DNA of 64,000 nucleotides from Lentisphaeria bacterium (GTDB taxonomy: Bacteria > Verrucomicrobiota > Lentisphaeria > Victivallales > Victivallaceae): positions 43,553-107,552 of the forward strand of contig JABLYX010000011.1 of NCBI GenBank assembly GCA_018265615.1, written 5' to 3'. A program made the translations under genes and the position numbers. Shown here piece after piece: positions 54,544 to 62,273 of the stretch (its first letter is position 1; every line of letters begins with the position of its first letter). The notes below the pieces were generated by a model. That model made no database searches, was not told where the DNA came from, and saw only the letters and a list, made by a program, of their open reading frames with translations.

Positions 54544-55599
54544 ATGAATCGATTATTGCTGTTGTCTGTCATGTTGTTCGCGTGTTTCATCACGCTCCGG
54601 GCCTACGACGTGCTGGTTCTCGGCGACACCCATTATGATTCGCCCGGGGTCCGCAGGGAGGCCGACAAGCTCTCCGAGGCCCGCAGGAAGGAGCTTAACC
54701 GCAATCTTGAGCGCTGGCGGGAGAATGTCCCGGCCGTCCTCAAAGCCGCGGGGGCGCGCTCCGCGCGGGATGTCGCCTTTGCCGTGCAGCTCGGCGACCT
54801 GATTCAGGGCGACTGCGGTTCGGAGGAGCTTCAGGCAAAGGCGTTCCGGGAAGCGCTCGACGCGGTGAACAGGGATCTGAAGGTAACGCTCTACCCGGTC
54901 AAAGGCAACCATGACATCCGCGGTGCGGGGGCGCAGGCCGCCTACGACAGGGTCATGCTGCCGTATCTCGACAAGGCTGTGGGCGCGGGGAGCGCCGTCC
55001 CCGGCGGCGCGCACTACGTGAAGAGGTTCGACAAGGATCTCTTCATCTTTTTCGACAGCATGCGGCCGGACATTGATTTCGTGGAAGAGGCCCTGAAACG
55101 GAATCCCGATGCGCGTTACGTCTTCTTCCTGACGCACCTGCCGGTGATCCCGTGCGCGGGCGGTTCGCCCGACTGGATCGTTTTCGGCCGCCCGGACCGT
55201 TCGGAGGAGCGGCGGAAACTGCTGTCGCTGCTGGCCGGACGCAACGCGGTCGTGCTGTGCGCCCACATCCACCGCACGACGCTCTTCCGCTACCGCTCCC
55301 CGGAGGGGACCATCACGCAGTTGAGCAGCTTCAGTCTGCCCGCGAACCTTTCGGAGAAGTTTGCGGAGACGTATGAGCCGGACGGATCGAAGTTCTTCAA
55401 GTCGAAGGCCGTGAGCAATGCCATGCGGAAGAAGGAGGTCCGGAATGTGCTGAGCGATTTCAAGGAGGAGCTCGTCTCGTTCGGGGAATACCGCCCCGGA
55501 GCCGGGTTCAACATCCTCAGCGCCGATGACGGCGGCGTGACCGTGCAGCTTTATTTCGGCGCATGCACGAAGCCGGTAAAAGTGCTGAAGCTCAGGTGA
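54544..55599 (+). CDS. Secreted metallophosphoesterase
   Basis: 351 residues. Signal peptide (MNRLLLLSVMLFACFITLRA). Calcineurin-like phosphoesterase motifs in order: VLGDTHYD (about 26-33), QLGDLIQGD (about 81-89), VKGNHDIRG (about 119-127), FFLTHLPV and VLCAHIHRTT. These supply the binuclear metal site. A C-terminal beta part follows. It acts outside the cytoplasm on an unknown phosphoester. No strong Shine-Dalgarno sequence (GGGGGACAA). Confidence 0.88.
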   Translation: MNRLLLLSVMLFACFITLRAYDVLVLGDTHYDSPGVRREADKLSEARRKELNRNLERWRENVPAVLKAAGARSARDVAFAVQLGDLIQGDCGSEELQAKAFREALDAVNRDLKVTLYPVKGNHDIRGAGAQAAYDRVMLPYLDKAVGAGSAVPGGAHYVKRFDKDLFIFFDSMRPDIDFVEEALKRNPDARYVFFLTHLPVIPCAGGSPDWIVFGRPDRSEERRKLLSLLAGRNAVVLCAHIHRTTLFRYRSPEGTITQLSSFSLPANLSEKFAETYEPDGSKFFKSKAVSNAMRKKEVRNVLSDFKEELVSFGEYRPGAGFNILSADDGGVTVQLYFGACTKPVKVLKLR

Positions 55600-55621
55600 C
55601 GCTCCGGGAAGGGGAAGCGGG

Positions 55622-56818
55622 TCAGCGGGAGGCGTCCTTCCAGTTCCAGCCGTCCACCTTCAGCTGCAGGAGGAAGATGATCGCGGTGACGAGGACGACC
55701 ACGCAGGGGAGAAGCCCGAACGAGGTCCGGGCGGCGAGATAGCCGAACGCCGCCGGGCAGATCGCGGTTCCGAGCAGGGCGGCCCCGCCCTGGTAGCCGA
55801 TGACGGCGGCGGCGGTCGCGTCGTTGAAGCGGTGCGGAGCCGCATGCATCATCGCGGGATAGAACGACGCGAATGCGAAACCGACCAGGCCGATGGCGAA
55901 CACCGTGAGCGGGACGCATCCCGGAATCAGCATCAGGAGCCCTCCGATACATGCCAGCACCATGCTGTAACGGATCTGCTTGCGGTTGCCGAGGCGGTTC
56001 GCCACGAAGCCGATGAGAAACCGTCCCGCGGAGAGCATCCCCCAGTAGCCGACCACGATATATCCCGCCGATTCTCCGGAGACGCCCCGGCAGGAGACGA
56101 GGAACTGATAGGCCCAGAGCCCCATCGAGACCTCCGCCGCGCAATAGAAGAACATCATGAGCGGACAGCAGAAGAGGCGGAGCGAATGGGTGACTTTACC
56201 GCTGACCGTCTCCACGTTCCCCTGCGCGTCGGAGGTGCCCTCCTTCCAGAGCGGAAGCGTCAGCAGGAAGAGCACGGCCAGCGTCAGCTGCACGGCGGAG
56301 ATGGTTCCGTAGGCGCCGCGCCAGCTCCATCCGGCGGAGATGATCGCAGTTGCGAGCAGCGGCCCTGCGGTCGCCCCGATCCCCCAGCAGCAGTGCAGCC
56401 AGTTCATGTCGCGGCTGGTGTAGTGCTTGGCCACGTAGAAATTCATGCCGGTGTCGACCGCGCCCTGTCCGAATCCGAGCGGAACGGCGAAGAGCAGCAG
56501 CATCCAGAACGCCGGCGAGAGCGCGTACCCCAGCAGCGACAGCCCTGTGACGAATGCGCAGATCATCAGGAGCTTTCCCGTTCCGGTCAGCCGCAGGATC
56601 GCGCCGCTGCAGAAGGCCGATATCGCAGAGCAGACGGTCAGCAGCATCGTAACAAAGCCGGCGTAATAGACCGGCTGCCTGAGCTCCGTGTGCATGGAGT
56701 CCCATGCGACTCCGAGGATTGTGTCGGGCAGCCCCAGGCTGATGAAGCCGATATAGATGATGACCAGCAGGACGACGTACCGCTTTCGCGGGGAGAGCGA
56801 GGTGAAGAGAGTGCGCAT
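55622..56818 (-). CDS. MFS transporter
   Basis: 398 residues with twelve predicted helices. Segments such as GFISLGLPDTILGVAWDSM, VPLGFGQGAVDTGMNFYV, WLHCCWGIGATAGPLLATAI and GFVANRLGNRKQIRYSMVLACIGG (in parts) are typical of the FucP/sugar-permease-like MFS branch. Probable sugar or small-molecule uptake. The ATG at 56818 is chosen because a longer in-frame start would pass through the promoter at 56862-56889. Convergent with the phosphoesterase gene, 22 nt apart. Confidence 0.88.
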   Translation of the reverse strand: MRTLFTSLSPRKRYVVLLVIIYIGFISLGLPDTILGVAWDSMHTELRQPVYYAGFVTMLLTVCSAISAFCSGAILRLTGTGKLLMICAFVTGLSLLGYALSPAFWMLLLFAVPLGFGQGAVDTGMNFYVAKHYTSRDMNWLHCCWGIGATAGPLLATAIISAGWSWRGAYGTISAVQLTLAVLFLLTLPLWKEGTSDAQGNVETVSGKVTHSLRLFCCPLMMFFYCAAEVSMGLWAYQFLVSCRGVSGESAGYIVVGYWGMLSAGRFLIGFVANRLGNRKQIRYSMVLACIGGLLMLIPGCVPLTVFAIGLVGFAFASFYPAMMHAAPHRFNDATAAAVIGYQGGAALLGTAICPAAFGYLAARTSFGLLPCVVVLVTAIIFLLQLKVDGWNWKDASR

Positions 56819-56861
56819 TGCCGTGTTTCGATTCTTTTGCTTTCTTGACGACCGGGAACAT

Positions 56862-56889
56862 AATATATCTGCCGTCCGTTCGAATGCAA
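56862..56889 (-). promoter_or_regulatory. Promoter of MFS transporter gene
   Basis: On the minus strand TTGCAT (56889-56884), 16 nt, TATATT (56867-56862). Confidence 0.5.
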
Positions 56890-56953
56890 GAGAAAAAACG
56901 GCTGCATCTGCGGCGGGAGCGTGATATTTCAGAGAAAAACAGGAGGGAGAGAT

Positions 56954-57176
56954 ATGCATCTGGAATTCATCCGCGGCGGCGTCAGGGAACCCGGGGGCGA
57001 TGCAATCGTGAATGCGGCGAACTGTTCACAGCCGGGGATGGGGCGTCGATGGGGCGATACCCCCGCTGCAGGACCGGAACTGCCGGAGGCGTGCCGCCGG
57101 TCGTGACTCCGGGTTTTCGGCTGCCTTGCCGTTTTGTGATCCGCACTCCCGGCGCGGCGCGGCGCCAGCTTTGATG
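56954..57176 (+). pseudogene. Decayed macro-domain gene (ADP-ribose-binding)
   Basis: Pieces of a macro domain are spread over all three frames. GGDAIVNAANCSQPG and AGPELPEACR in the frame of the ATG at 56954; GWGVDGAI in the frame of 57012; VTPGFRLPCRFVIRTPG in the third frame. In intact proteins these follow each other as NAAN, GGGVDGAIHxAAGPxL, and ITxGYxLPxxxVIHTxGP. The loop between the second and third is missing. AGGAGGGAG precedes the ATG. The gene has therefore suffered at least two frameshifts and a deletion and is truncated at the C-terminus. Intact relatives remove ADP-ribose from proteins. Confidence 0.8.
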
Positions 57177-57180
57177 GCCG

Positions 57181-57751
57181 CGAACCGGCCGCTCTTCTGC
57201 TGAGGGTTGACAAAATACTTACTTACAGCTTCTGTGGGCAGGGCGGCTTACCGCTTCAACTTTCCGGAAAAGGGCTCGGTCTCCGGGCGGGGATTCGCCT
57301 GTTGCCGCAGAATTCCGGGTCGGATTCCATGCATTGCGCCGGGTGCATGTGATCGGCCGCGCCGACGGGCAAAAGCAAAGTGCGACAGGAGGCCATCCGG
57401 AAGAGATGGGAGAAATAAAAGGATTCAAATGGATACAATTGGATGCAATTGCATGGAAATGCATGCAAATGCAGAAAAACGCCCCCCCTTATCAACCCCC
57501 TGTATAGGGACTCCCCCGATATTTCCCCCTTCGGGGAAAATATACACCCCCGGACGGGGGTTGAGGGCGGCCGCCGTCCGAAAAAGCAGTCGATGCTCCG
57601 GTTGGGGACGCCGGCCGCCGAGGCGGTGCGGAAGTGCCGTAAAGTCCGGCCGGGCTGCTTCGGCGGGGCCGGGGAACGACCCGTTTCGCGGTTCAGCCGC
57701 CGGGATTATTTGGCAGGAACCATGCGCCTGAGGGGAATTGAAGGGGAAAAC
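57181..57751. other. Non-coding or degenerate stretch before the att site
   Basis: No convincing gene. About 57246-57300 encodes YRFNFPEKGSV in one frame, similar to the small protein at 52017, so it is probably a fragment of that gene family. At 57421-57470 are five 10-bp tandem units. At 57481-57560 runs of C and two hairpins (TTTCCCCC-TT-CGGGGAAAA type and CCCCCGGACGGGGG) occur. The rest is GC-rich and shows nothing. Confidence 0.5.
57421..57470 (+). repeat. Five tandem 10-bp degenerate repeats
   Basis: Units GGATTCAAAT, GGATACAATT, GGATGCAATT, GCATGGAAAT, GCATGCAAAT, followed by a partial unit GCAGAAAAA. The period equals one helical turn. Confidence 0.75.
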
Positions 57752-57798
57752 TGGTGGATCCGGCCGGATTTGAACCGACGACCAAGAGATTATGAGTC
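57752..57798 (-). other. tRNA-Met(CAU) 3' fragment: attachment site of integrated element
   Basis: Minus strand: GACTCATAATCTC (anticodon loop with CAU), TGG variable loop, GTCGG-TTCAAAT-CCGGC (T arm), CGGATCC plus ACCA (acceptor 3' strand and tail). The matching 5' acceptor strand GGATCCG, the D arm and a matching 5' anticodon stem are absent, so this is only the 3' half of a tRNA. A tyrosine recombinase gene starts 131 nt away. This is the classic arrangement left when an element integrates into a tRNA 3' end. The intact tRNA should be at the other end, to the right of the window. Confidence 0.85.
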
Positions 57799-57835
57799 AC
57801 CGATTATTGAGCTCATATATGTTGGATTTTATGTT

Positions 57836-57857
57836 AAATGTTCTAAAAATGTTCTAA
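57836..57857 (+). repeat. Adjacent 11-bp direct repeats near att
   Basis: AAATGTTCTAA occurs exactly at 57836-57846 and 57847-57857, between the att core and the integrase promoter. The position fits integrase arm-type binding sites. Confidence 0.6.
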
Positions 57858-57864
57858 TTACATG

Positions 57865-57893
57865 TTGCTATTTTGCTCGTTTCGCTGTATAGT
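57865..57893 (+). promoter_or_regulatory. Promoter of integrase gene
   Basis: TTGCTA at 57865-57870, 17 nt, TATAGT at 57888-57893. Confidence 0.55.
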
Positions 57894-57928
57894 AGCGTAT
57901 TATCGCACTACAACGGAGCAAAGGCGCA

Positions 57929-59263
57929 ATGAGCATTTTTCAGCGGCAAACCTCGAAGGGAATCACCCCCGAGTACCATTATAAATTCATGCAGCAGGGT
58001 AAATGGTATTACGGAGTCTGCGAAGGGTGCACCACCGAACGTGCCGCTCTCGCCTTTGAGAAGAAAATCAGGGAAACCGCAAAAACGGCCAGTGAGCAGA
58101 AGAATGTCAAGGCTCTGATCGAAAATTTCCGCGATGAACTGACCGGCGGCGGATCCATCCCTGTCTCAGAGGCGTATGATCGCTATCTTGCGAAACCAAC
58201 CCGACGCATTCCCGGAGAGTATCAGAAGAAGCGGAACCGCTCCTATTGGGGCGATTTTGCCGCTTTCATGGCTGCCCGGTATCCGGATGTCGGAAACCTT
58301 GCCGATGTGACTACCCGGCAGGCGGAAGAATACATCTCCATGTTGCGCGACTCCGGAGCATTTATCAAAGATATCTCGTTCTCCCGGCAGCAGGGAAGCC
58401 GGACAGTAAATGCAACCTACAGAAGTGCCGCGGATCAACTCTCTCCGCGAACCGTCAACGCAAGGCACAAAGCCGTCAAGGCTGTTTTTTCACGGCTTGC
58501 CGCTGATGCCGGAATGTTCCATAACCCATTCGACATCCCCGTATTGACGCAGCACACCATCAGCCGGGACGCATTTACCGATATGGAGCTTCGGCGTATC
58601 GGCGATAATATCTCCATGCCTTATACCCGGCCGATATTCATCATCGGATTGTGTACCGGCCTGACTCTCGGGGATATCTGCCTGCTGCGGTGGGATGAGA
58701 TCGCGGATGGGTGGATCAGCAACAAGCGCCGCCGGAAAACAGGCGTTATGCTGGATATCCCGGTCATGCCGCCGCTGGCCGCATTCCTGGAAGAGCAGCG
58801 GCGCATTACCGGCGGAGGCATGTATGTCGCTCCGGAACTGGCTGATATGTACCAGAGGAATCCAGCCGGAGTATTTTACCGGGTCAGGAAGTTCCTGCGG
58901 CAGCTTGACATACAGACCTCAATTACTCCGGACGGTCGAAGCCGTGCCGTTCCCGTCAAATCCGCACATGCAATGCGGCACACCTTCGCGTATCTGGCCG
59001 GAGTCTACAACATCCCGCTGCCGATCGTGCAATCCGTCCTCGGTCACATGTCGCCGGAGATGACCGCTTTGTATCAACGCCATGCGACACGGGAGGCAAA
59101 GGCCCGATTCCTGCGGCAGATGCCGAATGTGCTTGGGGCCCCGACTGCCGGAGCTCTGCCCGCGCCCGTCGATCCGGAGCAGGCGGACCGCGACCGGCTC
59201 CGCCTGCTGGCTGCATCTATGCCGATCGAGCGCGTCCGTGTTATATTGGCGTCACTGGAATAA
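57929..59263 (+). CDS. Tyrosine recombinase/integrase
   Basis: 444 residues. The N-terminal part has an arm-type/SAM-like DNA-binding region (about 50-220). The catalytic domain has TGLTLGDICLLRW (about 247-259), KRRRKTG, HAMRHTF (His and Arg), LGHMSPEMTALYQRH (His and the Tyr nucleophile). The first catalytic Arg normally lies in TGxRxGE; here the position is Thr (TGLTLGD), a possible variant or loss. CGGAG/AAGG precede the ATG at 57929. It presumably moved the element that starts at the tRNA fragment at 57752. Confidence 0.9.
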   Translation: MSIFQRQTSKGITPEYHYKFMQQGKWYYGVCEGCTTERAALAFEKKIRETAKTASEQKNVKALIENFRDELTGGGSIPVSEAYDRYLAKPTRRIPGEYQKKRNRSYWGDFAAFMAARYPDVGNLADVTTRQAEEYISMLRDSGAFIKDISFSRQQGSRTVNATYRSAADQLSPRTVNARHKAVKAVFSRLAADAGMFHNPFDIPVLTQHTISRDAFTDMELRRIGDNISMPYTRPIFIIGLCTGLTLGDICLLRWDEIADGWISNKRRRKTGVMLDIPVMPPLAAFLEEQRRITGGGMYVAPELADMYQRNPAGVFYRVRKFLRQLDIQTSITPDGRSRAVPVKSAHAMRHTFAYLAGVYNIPLPIVQSVLGHMSPEMTALYQRHATREAKARFLRQMPNVLGAPTAGALPAPVDPEQADRDRLRLLAASMPIERVRVILASLE

Positions 59264-59313
59264 TACACATTTTTATGTATTAAGAACTTGATATTTACAT
59301 AAAAGTGTGTATA
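59263..59313. repeat. 17-bp inverted repeat around the hicAB promoter
   Basis: ATACACATTTTTATGTA (59263-59279) and TACATAAAAGTGTGTAT (59297-59313) are reverse complements with one mismatch, 17 nt apart. It encloses the -35 and most of the -10, as expected for the HicB operator, and may also end the integrase transcript. Confidence 0.65.
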
Positions 59314-59315
59314 TT
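59288..59315 (+). promoter_or_regulatory. Promoter of hicAB
   Basis: TTGATA at 59288-59293, 16 nt, TATATT at 59310-59315. Confidence 0.6.
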
Positions 59316-59339
59316 GAATGTTGTAACAAGGAGGAAGCT

Positions 59340-59531
59340 ATGGGGCCGCCCAGTTCGCGAGAGGTCATAAAGCTGCTTGAAAAGGACGGTTGGCATCTGG
59401 TTGCCGTCAAGGGAGATCATCACCAGTTCAAGCACCCGGTGAAGCCGGGGCGCGTGACAGTGACACATCCGATGAAGGAAATCAGGTGGTGCGACTGGTC
59501 GAGTATCAAGCGGCAGGCCGGTTGGAAATGA
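59340..59531 (+). CDS. hicA: HicA-family mRNA interferase toxin
   Basis: 63 residues. A double-stranded-RNA-binding-like fold with REVIKLLEKDGWHLVAVKGDHHQFKHP (read in parts) and the catalytic-type His in GDHHQFKHP, then VTVTHP. HicA cleaves mRNA when free of its antitoxin. AAGGAGGAAG precedes the ATG. The antitoxin gene follows 78 nt downstream. The pair is cargo of the integrated element and would help to keep it. Confidence 0.9.
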   Translation: MGPPSSREVIKLLEKDGWHLVAVKGDHHQFKHPVKPGRVTVTHPMKEIRWCDWSSIKRQAGWK

Positions 59532-59609
59532 CCGGCAAAGCCGGGGCGGTGAAAAGCCCCGGCACTCTTTCCGTCCGCGTCCCGATCACAGAAGAATGGA
59601 GGTATCAGG

Positions 59610-60020
59610 ATGAAACAATTTTATAATGCGGTTCTGTCCGGCGGTGACGGGGAGTATATTTCCGTCAGCTTTCCGGATTTTCCCGGCTGTGTAACCGGAG
59701 GGGATGATATCGCAAAGGCGCTTGTGGCCGCGCGGGAGGCGCTGGAGTTCCATCTCGCCGGGATGGCGGAGGACGGAGAGGCCATTCCGGACCAGTCCGA
59801 TCCGGCGGCGCTGAAGGAGCTGCTCGCGGAGGCGAACGGCGATCTCTGCCGCATCGCGGTGATCGAGGCGGAGGTTCCGGACGGCGAGCGTGAGCGGATC
59901 AACATCACCGTGCCGCGCTACGTGCTGCAGCGGATCGACCGTTTCAGCGGCAACCATAACCGGACCCGTTCGGCGTTCCTCTCCGAAGCGGCGATGGAGT
60001 ACATCCGCAACCACGGATAA
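59610..60020 (+). CDS. hicB: HicB-family antitoxin
   Basis: 136 residues. N-terminal RNase H-like HicB fold (EYISVSFPDFPGCVTGGDDIAKALVAAREAL in parts) and C-terminal ribbon-helix-helix-like DNA-binding part (RINITVPRYVLQRIDRF, RTRSAFLSEAAMEYI). It neutralises HicA and represses the operon, probably through the inverted repeat at 59263-59313. ATGGAGGT precedes the start. A hairpin follows the gene. Confidence 0.9.
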   Translation: MKQFYNAVLSGGDGEYISVSFPDFPGCVTGGDDIAKALVAAREALEFHLAGMAEDGEAIPDQSDPAALKELLAEANGDLCRIAVIEAEVPDGERERINITVPRYVLQRIDRFSGNHNRTRSAFLSEAAMEYIRNHG

Positions 60021-60025
60021 AGACA

Positions 60026-60057
60026 CCGCCCGGACCATTGAACAACGATCCGGGCGG
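60026..60057. terminator. Hairpin between convergent hicB and HSDR_N gene
   Basis: CCGCCCGGA (60026-60034) pairs with TCCGGGCGG (60049-60057) around a 14-nt loop. Only a weak T run, so moderate support. Confidence 0.55.
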
Positions 60058-60088
60058 GCTTCATAATTATCCTCCGGCCTCCTGGAAG

Positions 60089-61177
60089 CTATTCTTCATT
60101 CTCCTTCTGCGGATGCTGATATTTTGCAACCGTACTTTTCAGGCGTTCAGCGAGGGTATACAATTCGGCGGTGTCCTGAATAAAAACCCTGTCTTCCGCG
60201 TCGCCATCGAACAGTCCCACCGATTTACGCTCCGGATTATTGAAATAGAGGCGGCAGATCGGCTTCCGGTTGTTGTCCTGATACAGGATTGCGCAATAGC
60301 TCTTGGCATCCCTCATGGCGATTTGTTCAACCGGAACCTCCCGGCAGAGAATCGCACGAATGATGTTGTGGGCGTCAATCTCGTCCTGAGTCGTGACAAT
60401 CCCGTTATTCACCTCTTCCGCCGGAGTCGCAGTGACGGCGGCGATCTCTTCCGACTTCGCTTCGGTCGTGTTCAATGCATTATTCAAATGCGATTTCACC
60501 TTGTCGTTGATGACGGTTTCAAGAGCTGATTTGACGAGCGGGGTGATCTTTTCTTTGATCTTTTCGGTAAACATGCTGCCGCCGCAGTCCATTTTCCTGA
60601 AGACCAGGCGGACAAACTCTTCGGATGGATTGGCCAACTCCTCTTTCAGCACGTTGCGGATTGAGGTCGCGCATTTGAGTACGTCCGCCCGGTCCCTGAT
60701 GCTCGCTTCATCAAAGTTATTTTTGGAGAACTTGACAAGTTCGTTGAAGTCGATTTTGTCAAGTTCCCGAAGGTTGACTTCGAGAAACGGTTTGGTATCC
60801 ATCTTGTTCGGCTCTTCGAGGTCCGTGAAGAACTTGTAAACAATTCCATTCGTCAGTACGCTGAAGCGGGCTTTGGTCGTGTGAAAGTACCGGAAAAGCT
60901 GACTTTCATTGTCAATGCAGAGATCCGCCCGGCAGGATTTGCACTCGATCAGGATCGCCGGCTCGCCGTCATGGCAGACCGCGTAATCGACCTTCTCGCC
61001 CTTTTTGATGCCGATATCGGCGGTAAACTCCGGAATAACCTCCTCCGGATCGAAGATGTCATATCCGAGCAACTGGATAAACGGCATGATAAAGGCGTTC
61101 TTGGTTGCTTCTTCCGTTTCGATTCGGTCAAAGGTCTTCTCGATGCGTTCCGCAATTCTCTTAATCGCTTCTTTCAT
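60089..61177 (-). CDS. Stand-alone HSDR_N-type (type I restriction R N-terminal-like) nuclease-domain protein
   Basis: 362 residues. The first 150 residues match the HSDR_N domain of type I restriction R subunits: EEATKNAFIMPFIQLLGYD, FTADIGIKKGEKVDYAV with Asp64, and ILIECKS with Glu78 and Lys80 (PD-(D/E)xK core). There is no helicase. The C-terminal part (about 255-350: IIRAILCREV, SYCAILYQDNNRKPICRLYF) resembles a small domain often attached to such proteins. AAGGAG precedes the ATG, 34 nt after the channel gene, so one operon. Possibly a phage-defence protein. Confidence 0.82.
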   Translation of the reverse strand: MKEAIKRIAERIEKTFDRIETEEATKNAFIMPFIQLLGYDIFDPEEVIPEFTADIGIKKGEKVDYAVCHDGEPAILIECKSCRADLCIDNESQLFRYFHTTKARFSVLTNGIVYKFFTDLEEPNKMDTKPFLEVNLRELDKIDFNELVKFSKNNFDEASIRDRADVLKCATSIRNVLKEELANPSEEFVRLVFRKMDCGGSMFTEKIKEKITPLVKSALETVINDKVKSHLNNALNTTEAKSEEIAAVTATPAEEVNNGIVTTQDEIDAHNIIRAILCREVPVEQIAMRDAKSYCAILYQDNNRKPICRLYFNNPERKSVGLFDGDAEDRVFIQDTAELYTLAERLKSTVAKYQHPQKENEE

Positions 61178-61211
61178 TCTGACGACTCCTTAATTTGGTT
61201 TGGATGATAAC

Positions 61212-61985
61212 TCAGTTCGATTTGTCGTTTTTTCGCGCTTCCCGTTCCGCCTGCAGCTCGTCGAGAAAACCGGCTCCGACAATACCGATGGGCAGGGCGA
61301 GCATGGCGGCGCCGACGATGGAAATCAAAGAAAGGACGACACGCCCGGCCAGCGTGGCCGGGTCCGGCCCGCTGCCGCTGATGGAGGTCGCCGCAAGGAT
61401 CACATACCACATCGTGGCCGGAATGCTGGAAAATTGCTCAGGCTGACCGGGATTCTCGAACGAATAAAGAAGCAGGGAGCCGAGCAGAATCAGGACACCG
61501 AATAACCCGAAGCAGATAATCAGCTCCTCGCGTCGTGCCTTCAGGACGGTTAAAATCAGGTTCAGGGATTGATTGTAGCGTCCGATTTTGGCAATCCGCA
61601 AAATGCGGAACATGCGGAACACCCGCATTGCCCGGAGATCTCCCACCGCAAACGGGATGAAAAATGGAACGATCGCCAGGAAATCAATCAGCATCATCGG
61701 CGTAAACATGTATCTGACGCGGCCGAAAACGGCATGGCGATAGCGGGGAGCAGCGGTACAGCTGAAAAGGCGCAGCAAATACTCCGTGCCGAAGAGCATC
61801 ACGGAAAACAGCTCGAATGCCAGGAAGACCGCTTCATACTTCCGCATGGACGGCATTGATTCGAGGCAGACCGCCAGGATGTTCAGCAGGATCAGTCCGG
61901 TAACGAAGTAAATCCAGACAGGTTCCCGGTTCAACAGCACAAAGAGTCCGCGCCTGGACAGGATTTTCTTGCCGGCATATGTCAT
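61212..61985 (-). CDS. Voltage-gated-type ion channel with non-canonical filter
   Basis: 257 residues with six membrane helices. The fourth helix is Arg-rich (DLRAMRVFRMFRILRIAKIGRY), a voltage-sensor S4. In potassium channels the pore loop reads T-x-G-Y-G-D; here it reads TSISGSGPDP, so the potassium signature is absent and ion selectivity is unclear. The last helix (VVLSLISIVGAAMLALPIGIVGAGF) and a charged C-terminal tail fit the ion-transporter family. It is the first gene of a two-gene operon with the HSDR_N protein. Starts at 61985 with a weak ribosome-binding site. Confidence 0.85.
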   Translation of the reverse strand: MTYAGKKILSRRGLFVLLNREPVWIYFVTGLILLNILAVCLESMPSMRKYEAVFLAFELFSVMLFGTEYLLRLFSCTAAPRYRHAVFGRVRYMFTPMMLIDFLAIVPFFIPFAVGDLRAMRVFRMFRILRIAKIGRYNQSLNLILTVLKARREELIICFGLFGVLILLGSLLLYSFENPGQPEQFSSIPATMWYVILAATSISGSGPDPATLAGRVVLSLISIVGAAMLALPIGIVGAGFLDELQAEREARKNDKSN

Positions 61986-62036
61986 CGAAATTTTCCGGGT
62001 TTCTGCAACTGATCGTGTTCCAATATGATTCCTGTA

Positions 62037-62065
62037 ACAATAGTGTGAAAGGGGGGCAAATTCAA
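62037..62065 (-). promoter_or_regulatory. Promoter of channel/HSDR_N operon
   Basis: On the minus strand TTGAAT (62065-62060), 17 nt, TATTGT (62042-62037). Confidence 0.5.
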
Positions 62066-62273
62066 GTGATTGCTATTGTTGTTTTCATTTTTTTTATGAA
62101 AATCGGCCGCGGCGGAATGAAATACGCCGGAAAATCGTGTGAAAACGGATGGTTTCGAAGAACCAATTAATTCACTCGCGTAAATAGCGGATGGAGTTTT
62201 GCAGGGAAATTAAGGCGCAGGTTCAGCGGAAAGGGGTTATGACCCCATGGCCAGGCGTTCGGTCAGGCCGTTT

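Noticed and set aside
57207..57731. 174-codon open frame starting with TTG
   Set aside because: It runs through tandem repeats and C-runs and has no coherent protein signature beyond the PEKGSV fragment.
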